DNA of 64,000 nucleotides, from the NCBI RefSeq assembly GCF_010389155.1, contig NC_057763.1, positions 37,306,645-37,370,644 of the forward strand, in the 5' to 3' direction. The position numbers were made by a program, and so were the translations under genes. Source of the stretch: Erigeron canadensis. Lineage: Eukaryota; Streptophyta; Magnoliopsida; Asterales; Asteraceae. Of this stretch, positions 46,108-57,697 are shown in pieces. The notes below the pieces were generated by a model. It was not told where the DNA came from and did not search any database. It saw only the letters and a list, made by a program, of their open reading frames with translations. Each line of letters opens with the position of its first letter. Position 1 is the first letter of the stretch.

Positions 46108-46874
46108 TGAATTTTTTACGGATGCTACAAATTTCGAGACGTTTGGTGTAAATACGAACAGTTGTTGTAAAATTTGTAAACCTACGAAAACCGGTGTCTT
46201 AGACACTGTTTTTCAAGTTTTGGTGCAAAGTCGGCCTCTATAACACCGGCTTAGTCGAGGTGGCAGTGCTGGAATCAAAAGCCGGTGTCTTAATCACCGG
46301 TTTTGTATTTTTTTTTTTTGGTAAAGCTGGTGTCTTAGACACCGGTCTTCTGTGTTATGCATCAAATTCGGTTTCTAAGTGACTGGCTTTCCCACGTGTC
46401 CAGCCATAAGTCACACTTGTAGTAGATGAAGTGAAGATATATATATATATATATGTTCTACTAAAATATTTATTGTTTTCTGTTAATGTTAAAATATATA
46501 TTGTTTTCTATTAATGCATCAGCATGCAACGTAGCCAGAGGGTTTTTAAAAAAAATAAGTTTTGCGGACAACACAAGACAGCATGAAGATCATATATCAC
46601 GTTTGAAGACAAATATCATGTTTGAAGACCCTTTACCCCAGTGTCTAAGACACCGACTTTACCAAAAAACATACAAAACCAGTGATTAAGACACCGACTT
46701 TTGATTCCAGCATTGCCACGTCGACTAAGTCGGTGTTATAGAGGCCGACTTTGCACCAAAAACATTAAGACCAGTGTCTAAGACACCGATTTTCGTAGGT
46801 TTACAAATTTTATAACAAATGTTCGTAATTACACCAAACGTCTTGAAATTTGTAGCATCCGTACAAAAAATTCA
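46108..46874. mobile_element. long foldback element (MULE- or hAT-like)
   Basis: Two arms of about 240 bp (46108-46350 and 46633-46874) are inverted copies, both beginning TGAATTTTTT followed by ACGGATGCTACAAATTTC. An imperfect 8-bp duplication flanks it (TAGTTTGC at 46100-46107, TCGTTTGC at 46875-46882). Each arm carries several copies of a near-palindrome such as CCGGTGTCTTAGACACCGG. The ~280-bp centre has a TA run and two copies of CATGTTTGAAGAC. There is no transposase, so it is non-autonomous. The 67-residue open frame at 46486-46689 is incidental. Confidence 0.8.
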
Positions 46875-46882
46875 TCGTTTGC

Positions 46883-47389
46883 CGCACATACCACTAGAAT
46901 AAAAGCTCAAGTGTCTATTTATTTGAAATTCCATATCCGTTATTTGGCTTCAATGTTATATCCTAGTAATCATCCTTAAAATAGATGGTCATTAGTTTTC
47001 AGTCTGAATACTTGTAACAGCCTATGGTTAACTTCTCATTATCTAAGGTACGTGCAAGATTTCATCATTATGTGTTAAAGTTTTCATGTCCCGGCTGAAA
47101 ACAAAAAAACATACCAGGGGGGTCTCAAATACACCATCAAACGTTAAAAATAAGGGTATAAAGAATTAATTTGGATTCATCAAACCAATAAATTTTTCTA
47201 ATAATAGGATAAGCACCTCCAAACACAAACTAAGTCTCCAGATATATTACTCAAAAGAACCGGCACAATACACCTAAAAATTCTGGTTTTTACAGCTAAT
47301 ATTTATTCTAATAATAAACACCACTTATATCATTTTCGAACTTTTTATTAGAGTCGATTCTATCTCCAGTATAAAGGTTCCATCTTTAA
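46883..47389. other. intergenic with a SINE-like fragment
   Basis: Positions about 47005-47070 (GAATACTTGTAACAGCCTAT, then GTACGTGCAAG) match the 3' part of the SINE-like repeat at 28080-28275. No gene is supported. Confidence 0.45.
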
Positions 47390-47716
47390 GGGGCAAGGGT
47401 GTAGTCATCGGTAAGTTTTTTTGGCAAGGTTTGGCAAATTGGCAAGCTTATAGCATGTGATTTGGCAAGTTTAATTGGCAAGTGACATCGGCATGTTTTG
47501 GCTGATGGTAACCAAAGATTGACAAATTTTGACTAGTACAAATATACTCCATTTTTTGTTTTTTTTCTTCTGTCTTTTTTTGTGGCAAGTTTGGCTAACT
47601 TTTTGCACTACACCACCTACTTTGGCAAGGATTGACAAGAATTTGACAAAACCACGTGGCGTCGTGTGATTGGTTGAAAATTTGCCAATTTTGTGGCACT
47701 ACACCCTTGCCCCTAA
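47387..47716. mobile_element. Tourist-like (PIF/Harbinger) MITE
   Basis: The element 47390-47713 has perfect 16-bp inverted ends GGGGCAAGGGTGTAGT/ACTACACCCTTGCCCC and a 3-bp TAA duplication (47387-47389 and 47714-47716). The interior repeats GGCAAG/TTGGCAAG words. Size and TWA-type target site are typical of Tourist MITEs. Confidence 0.85.
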
Positions 47717-48278
47717 GACTTTAGTAAGAAAAAGATTATGCCATTTTGAGAATCAACTATTGCAACCATTGAACGCTAAGGTACTAGAAAAACAACAGTG
47801 GAGAAGAAACAAATACACAATGTAATTGAATACAGAACAAACAGGCAAGGAAAGAAACGTGAATGAAGCATGTCAATAGAAAGTGAAAACTATAAATTGT
47901 CTCCAGAGTGATCCTGTTACAATCCGAGCCTAAGACTGATTATCACACTTATAGTGCAACCATTCAACCATGACTAGGTTGCCAAAATACTTGCAGGCTC
48001 GTAGCAGCTCGTTTTGACCTTTTAAGATCACATACTCTCACCATTTGACTAGAACTCTAAAACATGGTTTTACCGATCACAAAGAACATACGTGTCACAT
48101 AATGAAATACAAGTTGGTTCCCAAATATCCATTTTGGCAAAATGGCTACTTCAAATGGTAAAAGCCCAAAAGAGTTGAGACAATATACAAGCAATAGAAG
48201 TTGACTGCATAAACTCACAACATTGATATTATGCATGTTCTTGTTAGAAGGTAAACTCTCTGATCACATCTTGCAGGC
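47717..48278. other. 3' UTR and downstream flank of FHA2
   Basis: Probable 3' UTR of the minus-strand FHA2 gene; no other coding sequence is seen. Confidence 0.4.
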
Positions 48279-51200
48279 TCATGAAATAAGAGAGACAAGT
48301 GATACAAACTCCTGTGTGAACCGGCCTTTAGACCTAGTGTTTATGACAAAGTGTTCCGGATATTTCCTCAACAGCATAAGAAGCCCAAACCATGGTTTGC
48401 TCTTGGCTTCGGGGCTCGGGTAATCCTCTGACGTTAGATATCTTCTAACACGACTGTGATGCCAAACGCTACCATATTGATCCATCAACTGCATCCAATA
48501 GAGCACCAAACGTTTGTCAGTAGCCATGTTTAGGAATAATTCTAACATATAGTTGGTTTTGATGGCATGCTATAATAGATTTCATATCAGACAGACATAA
48601 AACGATGTCAGGCAGTCAGGGTAGTAGTAAAGAGATAGACACAAGTGCAATGCTGTGCGAATAGGAGGCAACATGGATGGATTGGACAGTTTAAGAGTCA
48701 AAACGATTATTTCTTCAGTCAAATTAATTTATGTGCTAAATATCAATACAGACAATAAGACACTATATTAGTATAACAACGTGTAAGTTATGAGAATATG
48801 ATTTAGAAGATTTTTATGAATTTAAGTATGCTTTGTATGATTAGCGTTAGCCTGTTTGATTCATCCGACCAATTCCTTTTTAATTAAATTCTTAATGTTA
48901 ATCACTTTTACCTGCTAGGGAAAAACAATAACCCAAGTGGACCCATTTAATCGTTTATGTTAATCACTTTTATCTGCCAGGGAAAAACCATAACCCAAGT
49001 GGACCCATTTATACATAAAAGGTTGGAAACTGCAAGTTCTAGTTATGCCTAAGCTTTTTAAGTAGTTGTATGGCATTAGGCTTTAGAAGTATGACAATGC
49101 ATTATCAGAGATAATACTTAGGTATTGATTAGTATTTATCTAGAGTTCTAGACGCACAAAAACCAAACTGTTCTTTTGGACACAAAAACACATTGTAGTT
49201 ATTGATATAAAATATATTTTGGTTTCTATCTCAATAGAACTCAACTTTTGCGTTTTCTATTTATAGACTTATGTTGAGAGCAATTACTATACTCCAAATC
49301 CAGTTCACAATTCATGAAACTTGCATCTCACCTTCTCAATTGATGCACAAAACTAACAATGGTGTGCATGTGTATCGTAGTTATTATCAAATAAAATCAG
49401 TTTTGCCATTCTGTGTAATAGGACGCACTAAATTTATAACTTTACTCATCCAATAAGCAATTTCGCAAGTTGACCCAGGAGTGACCTTATCATACATGTA
49501 AAAAAGTTTTCTGGCTCCAAAACATATGACATACGAAATTCAGTCTGAAACAACACAACCGAATAACAGATCCTGGCAGAAATGACACTGCCTGGATTTA
49601 TTTAGAAAACCAATTTTCAGCGTGGTCGGGTTGAATCCAGACAAAATCAAACTTATCTTTCTCTGAAATCTATTATTCTTTAGACAATACGTGACGTCAT
49701 GACGTCATTTTATAGTTAAACTTTTTGAAAATATTAACCCTCAACTTTGTATTTGGTCTAAGTTATGTTTTGCAATCAAACTGGTTCTAAACTGGCACCA
49801 TACACGTACCAAACCAAGTCCAAAATGATCCGGTTCTCAGTTCCAATATTCTTAATTTCCTGGTCCAATTCAGTCCGGTTTTGTCCGAGTAAAAATCACC
49901 ATGGTTAGGTATATAGGTCTTACCTCGGCATGTAGTTTCTCCATAGGCATCCATTCACTGGGACCACAGAGATCAGAAAGCACAGTAGCCACAGATGATA
50001 TTACATCTTTCTCTTCTAGCTGCAAGAGCTGTTGGTTGTCTGCCTCTCTGTCAATTCTTGATCTTCCCTCAGATTTCCTATCTATGAAAACAACAAAAAC
50101 ACCATCTCACCAAAATATTGTGTAGTTGAAATACATGATTAGGAATCCCTATAACACATTAGCATGCCTTATTATTCTAGAGACCAGAATAATTATGCTC
50201 ACGGTACCATGATATAAGGATAAAATAAAGAAAGGACATAATGAATGATAATTGCAGTATGGTAAGCCTACAATAACGATAGAAGGAACCGAGTAGGATG
50301 TTCCGTGGATATTCCTATTTCCTAGGCTAAAAACAAGGCTAAATAATAAACAAACACACACACACACACAAAAAAAAAAAAAGAAAATCAGAACAAAATG
50401 AAGAGCAATAAATCATATAGAAGTTAGAGACTAAAAAATACCTGAAAAAAAACTATAAAATGAGAGCTAAGAATGAAAAGCTACAAGATTAAAGTCAATT
50501 ATTGCTAAATCAGAATAAATCTGCTAAATCAATTATTGCAGGATGATGAAGCAATTGGTATATGCCAAAACAGCCACTCTCATACACACATGTCTAGTTG
50601 CAACAAATGAATAACTTATTGTTCATTGTAAGAGAAAGATACACCTGAACCCGTTCTCTATAAATCTATAATTCAGTCAAGCTTACATAGGCGGCACCTT
50701 CATAAATGATTTCTATCTGAGGAGGAGGTAAAGAATATGCACACATATTTGCATATAAATGGTTTGACTGAAACCCAAATATAATTTATAATACAAACAC
50801 AAACTTCTTTTAAAAAAAGATCAAGATTATATTTGGTAACCAACTGCTCCAAGACATCGTTGGCATAAAAAGTGAGCTCGGATGGATAGTAATCGAAACA
50901 TTCAATACTAACAGAAGAAAACTGTAAAGCGGTAATTGAATCTCGTCCTTGACTACAAACTCTTAATAGGACAGCTCCATATTTTAAAGAAGATTTGAGG
51001 AATGGCATATTTCATAATATAAATCGATTCATTAAAGCTTCCTTTCAAGTGCACACAATAAGCTTTTTCCTATGCTAGACCATCATAAGAACCCCTTCCA
51101 ACAATATAAACATATTTTAGTAAGCATATGGATAGTTTTTATGTATCCCTAATGCGACTTATTTTCATAATCATACATTCAGCCTTACTATCTTTTTGCT

Positions 51201-52390
51201 ATACTAGATAAGTATCTAGTGCAAGACTCTCCCAATATCTGCGTTCCAGTGTCATCCTTAACGATCTGCATTCCACAGGTGTTATCACATTATCCTTTAC
51301 CAATACACAAGTCGACATTTCATCAACTCACCGGATAACATGCACAATAGATTCCTAAAAATGTGTCAGTCATTAACATTCAAATTAAAAAAAAAAAAAA
51401 AAAACTGCCGCTACAACTCACAACTATATGGTTAAGAATGCAAATAACATCTACAACTCACAACTATATGGTTAATATCCTAGTTTCAAACCATCTACCG
51501 TATGCACCCAATTTCCGATTAAGTCCTATAGTATATATCCCATTACCTCTTTCATCAAACAACCAGTATTCACTATTCTACCTAACACAACAACTAGTCT
51601 ACATACTCCTACTGTAAAACGTAACCAAACACACACCTTAGCAATTAACGGAAAGTTTGAAAGCGATAAACAATACACAACTTCAAAAGTTAGACATATC
51701 CAACAACATGAAGTTCAAATTTGCAACAAAATTAATTAAACTTTTTTAATTTCCACATAAGAATCACTAACCCGAAAACGACTTCCCACCAGAACCAGAC
51801 GCGCCGGCCACAGAAACTCCACCGGCACTATACCCATAACCACCATCATCACCACCGATTCTCATTTTCTTACCATGACTCACGTGACCAACAACACCAT
51901 CATCATCAACATCCACATCATAACCACCACCATCACCACCCTCATCCTCATAATCCCCACCACTAACTCTCCCACCTTTCTTCCCCGACCGACCGACATT
52001 CGCAACCTGTCGTCCCACCGACACGCCGCCGCCACTAGACAAAATACTCCTAACAGGCAACAAAAAGTAAAACTCTTTATCACCAATTTGAAGCAAATCT
52101 TGTGAATCAAGTTTCACAGGTGGAGTTCCAGGTAAATGCAGCACGCCTTCAACGAAACAACCGTTTTTGCCTAACACTTCTAATGCGAAACGACGTCGTT
52201 GGAAGTCGTAGAAGATACGGGCGTGGTGGCGAGAAATGTTCATGCCGCCGCCGAGCGATGAGAGGTCAACGTCGACGGTTGATTTCTTAGAATTGCGGCC
52301 GAGGATGATTGAGTAAGTTTGCATGTAGTATTCGAAATCTTCGCCTTGAAGTTTGGCGAATCCTGCTTCTACGTCACTGCTGTTGCTCAT
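48279..52390 (-). CDS. FHA2: FHA-domain nuclear protein, FHA2 type
   Basis: Three coding exons on the minus strand: 52390-51772, 50081-49924 and 48488-48279 (328 residues; Arabidopsis FHA2, At3g07220, is about 320). The FHA phosphothreonine-binding domain spans about residues 26-112, with the key ILGRN, ISRHHA (SxxH) and KNG motifs. A Gly/Asp/Val-rich low-complexity linker (about 120-206) follows. The conserved C-terminal module runs from DREADNQQLLQLEEKD through CGPSEWMPMEKLH to VWHHSRVRRYL and KPWFGLLMLLRKYPEHFVIN. This module is shared with yeast Fhl1/Ifh1-type FHA proteins and Arabidopsis FHA2, which affects stamen development. Intron 1 begins G|GTTAGTG, so a read-through transcript would stop within two codons and give an FHA-only 207-residue protein. 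Intron 2 contains a 62-bp tandem duplication. Confidence 0.93.
48896..49017. repeat. 62-bp tandem duplication in FHA2 intron 2
   Basis: TGTTAATCACTTTTACCTGC and the following AACCCAAGTGGACCCATTT recur at a period of 62 bp (48896 and 48958) with few changes. Confidence 0.8.
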
Positions 52391-52613
52391 GATTTTTTTG
52401 ATTGTTAAATTTTGTGTTTGGATTTTTTAGGGTTGGTTTGTTAATTGTTTGCCTGTGGCAGGGGAAGGAATTGGGGGTGTATGTTGGAGGGACTCTTTTT
52501 GTTATTTTGTAAACGAATAAAGTTTTTCTTTTTATCTCCCAACCAGCTAATTACTCTTTGGAAATGAACAGAATGTTAACCGTGTAACTTTAAAATACGT
52601 TCTTATATTAAAA
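52391..52613. promoter_or_regulatory. 5' UTR and proximal promoter region of FHA2
   Basis: Short region between the FHA2 start codon and the Helitron-like terminus at 52614, so the proximal promoter has about 220 bp of non-repeat DNA. No TATA box was assigned. Confidence 0.35.
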
Positions 52614-53884
52614 CTAGATATGTCACCCGAACGTTGTCTTGGAAGACATTACATTTGTTAACGATTTAATAAAAAATATTATTCAAGAGATAATGTGTCA
52701 TATATAAACTTTTTGAAAAAAACATGTATTATTCAAATTATTAAAAACTGACATTTGCTAGTTAAAAAATGAACTATAAAAGTTTTGTGTGAAAGTGAAA
52801 GTCGTTCGCGTAAAAGTTTAGTGCTAAACGTGTAAGAGACTTAAATGTTGTGGTGAAAATAAAAGAAAATCAAAAAGTATAAAAATTTAGTGCTAAAAGT
52901 ATAAGGGGTTAAAATGTTGTGGTGAAAATAAAATGAATAGAAACTTTATTATTCTTTACAAGTTTTCCCGTACATTTCTTTTTAATATATGTGTTAAAAA
53001 GTTTGTTGTTAAAGTGTAAGAGGTTAAAATGTTGTAATTAAAATAAAAGATTATCAAAAAGTAGAAAAATTTAGTGTTAAAAGTGTAAGGACTTAAGATA
53101 TTGTGGTGAAAATAAAAAGATTAAAAAGTTTACTAAGAATTATAAAAGTTTTGTTATAAAAGTGTAAAGAGTGAAAGTATTGTGGTGAAAATAAAATATA
53201 AAATAAAAATAAAAAGTATACTATTACTAAAAAAAATTATAGTTTAGTGCTAAAAGTGTAAAGATTGAAAATTTTGTGGTGAAAATAAATAGAACAAAAA
53301 GTTTACTACAAATATTATAGTTTAGTGCTAAAAATGTAAAGATTAAAACTTTTGTAAACTATTGTGGTGAAAATAAAAAATAAAATAAAAAATATATTAT
53401 TCTATACACGCTTTCCTGTATCTTAAAATAAAAGAAAATTAAAAACTATGAAAGTTTAGTGCTAAAAGTGTAAAGAGTTAAAATATTATAGTGAAAATAA
53501 AAATAATACAAAGTTTACTAAAAAATATTATAGTGTAAAGATTGAAAGTTTTGTGTTGAAAATAAAAAGAATAAAAAGTTTACTAAAAAGTATTATAGTT
53601 TAGTGCTAAAAGTGTAAAGATTAAAACTTCCGTGGTGAAAGTAAAAAGAATAAAAAGTATACTATTACTAAAAAAATATTATAGTTTAGTGCTAAAAGTG
53701 TAAAGATTGAAAGTTTTGTGGTGAAAATAAATAGAACAAAAAGTTTTACTAAAAAAATATTATAATTTAGTGCTAAAAATGTAAATATTGAAACTTATGT
53801 GGTGAAAATAAAAAAAATAAAAAAATATTATTCTTTACACGATTTTCGAGACTTTGTTTTTAATATATATATTATAATGTATGA
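52614..53884 (-). mobile_element. possible Helitron-like element filled by a minisatellite
   Basis: The minus-strand 3' end carries a TGTCTTCCAAGACA hairpin, then CGTTCGGGTGACATATCTAG|T. A candidate 5' end is A|TCATACATTATAATATATATA at 53884. Nearly all of the interior is the repeat described separately. The 5' boundary is tentative. Confidence 0.4.
52780..53815. repeat. A-rich minisatellite, about a dozen diverged copies
   Basis: Units built on TTTAGTGCTAAAAGTGTAAA, then TTGTGGTGAAAATAAA and AAAAAGTTTACTA recur every ~60-100 bp. Copies differ by indels and substitutions, so the array is old. It is non-coding and starts about 400 bp upstream of the FHA2 start codon. Confidence 0.8.
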
Positions 53885-54052
53885 TAACCTGTTAAATAAA
53901 TTGAAAAGTTGTGACAAGTTATTATGTAAAAAAACAAAACTAAACATAAACAAAAATTGTGTAATTGTAAACAAACGTTAAAATACATACGGTTGATAAA
54001 AACATACAAGTAAAACTTTTATCCGAAATACACGATAATTTTCAGCATATTA

Positions 54053-54377
54053 TCTATACTACTTATTAAAGAAAATACCCCCATGTTTAAAGTTACATGG
54101 GGGAAAATGTCTAAAATGCCCTTCCATGTAATATTTTAATCTACTACCCTTAAAATATATAATATTTTCACTTAGCACTAAAATATTTTCCGTTACACTA
54201 CCCCTTAACATTATTGATTACGTTACACTATCAATCCTTTATCTTTTGAAATATCTCCATTAACCCTTTATATCAATAATCTACATCAATCGATGCCTCA
54301 TTTATCACCAACCGTCGCACCTGCCACCATATCGTCGCCGCCATGATCACCGCCGCATTGCGCGGGTAACGTGCTAG
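54053..54377 (+). mobile_element. Helitron-like element, 325 bp
   Basis: It starts A|TCTATACTACTTATTAAAG and ends CCGCATTGCGCGGGTAACGTGCTAG|T, with a hairpin at the CGCGGG region. It is closely related to 28317-28649. All canonical end features (A|T junction, TC, hairpin, CTAG) are present. Confidence 0.8.
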
Positions 54378-55204
54378 TCTATATTAAAAAATATAGCTCT
54401 GTTGAAAGTTATAGGAGGGAAAATGTCTATTATGCCCTCAGCTATTAATAAATCACCCAAAAATCATTATCGAGCATAAAAACGTCTCCTGCACACAATT
54501 ACTTCATTCTTATCACTTATAAGTTTCCAAAATCACGTCCACAATTACTTCATTCTTATCACTTATAAGTTTCCAAAATTAAGATGATAACTGATCACTG
54601 CGTATTAATTGATGATTGATGATGATAATTTCAACCTTTTCAAACTTCATTCACTGCATAATAGTTTCCAACTTTTTCAAACTTTTCAAACGATCTTTTA
54701 GTTCTTTGATAATAATTTACATAATTAAAATGTCATAATTTATTTGAGTTGCATATAAATACTTTTTATTTCACACAAAACTTTTCATATCACCATATGA
54801 ATACCTTTCAATCTTTATATTGTGTCCCTAAATGGCCAAAACCAGTCCATCTACCAATGTTTCTTCATCGGGCAAAAGAAAAAATCGTCAACGCTCGCAT
54901 ACACAGCCCCAAACGCGTCGCGCTCCAAACTCGCTGTCTGCAGCCGCTAACGCCGTTGCAACCAACAACGGCTGACCCCGATCATATTTAATTTTACATT
55001 TAAGTTGCAGGTTGCGTATACAGAGATTTTTTGGATATTTTTTTAATTCCTACTATCTTTAGATTAACATTGGTCGTTGTTGCATTTACGTTATCCATCG
55101 TATGCTATTGTTTAATTGATTGTCCACGTTTATTTTTATTTGTTATCACGGCATGAGAAGCCTTTACCATGGTATCCCGGCGCAACATGCGAGTACCGTG
55201 CTAG
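54378..55204 (+). mobile_element. Helitron-like element abutting the previous one, 827 bp
   Basis: It begins directly after the CTAG of the preceding element with TCTATATTAAAAAATATAGC, and ends CGCAACATGCGAGTACCGTGCTAG|T. It contains an internal 46-bp direct duplication (54494 and 54540) and a GC-richer island (54832-54975). Confidence 0.65.
54832..54975 (+). other. short open frame in a GC-rich island within the Helitron
   Basis: A 47-residue frame starting MAKTSPSTNVSSSGKRKNRQ and ending ANAVATNNG. It is rich in Ser, Arg, Asn and Ala, and the base composition is clearly more GC-rich than its flanks, as if captured from a gene. I do not recognise the family, and there is no evidence that it is expressed. 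Confidence 0.25.
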
Positions 55205-57470
55205 TAACGAAAAATTTAGGTGGTTAAAATATTACATAACAATAATGTAGACATTTAATTAAAAACTATATTGATGATATATAAAAAAAGAATGATATTT
55301 TGAATTTTAAATATTATAATGATGTCATAATTAAATCAAAAGGATGTATGGAGTATTAGATAAGAGAATTTTAAAAATCTTATGTCATAAATTTTTTTAT
55401 TTATTAATATAATAGATAATAATAAAACAACCCTAAAATGCATTATTTAAAAAAAGTCACAACCATTAAATGAAAAAAAATAAATTAAATTCTATCCTTT
55501 AGATTACCTCACTTACATCATTTACATTTTTTATATTTATTCCCTAAATCACTAAAACTAAAATTGTAAATATTAAATCACATAACCTCTCAATGAGGTT
55601 TACATTTACATTTACATACTTCATAGATCATTAACATTTACTTGATAATATAGTTTATCTTATGTATATGAATATAGTTGAGTTGCGGTACACCCTCCTT
55701 GTAGCCATTTCATTCACTCGCTCGTATATGGTCTTATTGTGATCGACATGTTGAAACTTTGGGAAAGTCTGCAAATAATTTTTAAACTTTAACCTATTGT
55801 TCAATTTGTTAGAGAACATAATAGTAAAAAATGAAAAATTGGATAAAATGACTTTTGGCTTATAGATTCATGTGAGTTATATAGGGGTTTTGGATGTGTG
55901 TTTCAAGTAATAAACTCAGAATGTGGAAATAAACTAATTAAGATTTGATTGTGCACAATCAAAACAATAAAATTTGAAGAAAAATCATGAAATTTGGAAA
56001 AGAACAAAAAATCTCAATAATGACAACAATGTATATAACCCACCTGTACGATTTTTTTTTTTTTTAATAGATCTTTCTTTATTGTATAACTTTTGTTTTG
56101 ATTTATAAAAGCTTATAAAAAACGACTTATTGTTGTTAGGTTAATATCCAATTATAAATTAAAATAATGTAGGTTTGAATTAACTCAATGTTACTTTAGT
56201 CTTTAAAATGCAATCTATCTTAATGTATATATAGTTGATTTTAAAAAAGTTTGGATTGATTCATCATTATTCTTTATTTGTAGTTATTATGCACGTATAG
56301 TATTTAAATATTAAAATGTAGTATATAATATAATAAAAATTTTTCTTATCAATTTTTAAGATGATTTTTTTGGTTTGTGAGTACATTAAAAAATATTTGT
56401 ACAATTATATGACTTGAATTAAGTAAATAAAAATAAAGGTGGGGAATGGATGTTCGGCGTAGTGGAATCCTATGGATCACGTCATGGATTTGTATCTGAA
56501 AGCAATCTCAAGTACCACTTTTAAACTTGTGGTTCATTAGGTCGTTCTTAGTAAGGCTCGTCGAGCCCGTCCTCCAACCTTGTTGAAAGGACGCCAATGG
56601 TAGAAAACTCGTCGTCGTTGAAAAGAATAAGAGGGGAGGAAGAGAAAAAAAAACATAGATAGTTAAAGTTATAGATGGAGAAGTTGAGGCATCAATTTTT
56701 TTGCTACATATGTGTTGGTTCAGCAAATAGGTATGAATTTGCTTGTTTGATGGAATTAAAAAGACCTCTTCCTTCGTTCAATAACTCATAAAAAATTTAA
56801 GCTACCATGTTGCTTGCTGCCATAAAACTCAACCACATATATCTAGCATGTTTTAAGTCAAATTAAAACAACCACATTTGATAAACAAATGATGCATCAT
56901 TAAGCGACAAAATAAATAAATAAATAAAGTGATTATATAGTTTAAGAAAGAATTAAAATGATTAAGATAGTTCATGAAAGTCTAAATATAACAAATATTA
57001 TTATTTTTTAATTTAATTAACTGATAAATCATTATAACTTATAATATATTTTTTTATCTTTACTTATATATAAAACAAACTATTGCTATCCTTTTAAATG
57101 ATTCATACTTTGAAATAATCATTACTTAATATCGTCAATAAAATAATTTACAACATGAATCCTCCAACCCCACAAATAACCATATAAATTGTTTTTACAT
57201 TAATTTAATTTTGAATTCACCACCATACCGTCACATACGTCCATCTCCGCCACCATTACCGTCGTCGTTATACCAACAACACTGCATTGCACAATATACA
57301 TTAAATATATTATTAAATAAAGGTGTTTAGAGACTTATTATCATAAATTTGTCAACATTATACAATGCAATATCATCACAACAATCGAAATGGAAAACCT
57401 CTAGGGTTTTGGAATGTGACACATTCAAAAAGTTAAATAACATTCAAAAAAATAAATAGCACAAAGTATA
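55205..57470. other. intergenic, no gene recognised
   Basis: AT-rich sequence between the Helitron pair and a Stowaway MITE. The 72-residue open frame at 56508-56726 (minus) has no recognisable domain. Confidence 0.45.
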
Positions 57471-57697
57471 TACTCCTTTTGTTCCAATTTAAATGTCCAA
57501 TTTGATTTACTAAATATATATTATTTTAATATAATACCCGATGAAAGTTATATTAATGAAAAATACATCTAAACTTAATTTATCTATATATTTTATATCA
57601 AGTATTATATAACACAATTAAAAAAAGTTACGGTCAAAACTACAAAAAAAGACTTTAAAATTCAAAATATGTCATTTAAATTGGGATGGAGAGAGTA
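57471..57697. mobile_element. Stowaway-like (Mariner) MITE
   Basis: The element 57473-57695 is flanked by TA (57471-57472 and 57696-57697). Its ends, CTCCTTTTGTTCCAATTTAA and, as the reverse complement of the right, CTCTCTCCATCCCAATTTAA, match the CTCCCTCCGTCCCAATTTA-type Stowaway terminus. About 223 bp, non-coding. Confidence 0.85.

Noticed and set aside
46486..46689. 67-residue frame in the centre of a foldback element
   Set aside because: It overlaps the right arm and the TA-rich loop, with no similarity to transposases.
51875..52290. Open frames on the plus strand opposite FHA2 exon 1
   Set aside because: They are antisense shadows of the GC-rich, Gly/Asp-coding exon and match no family.
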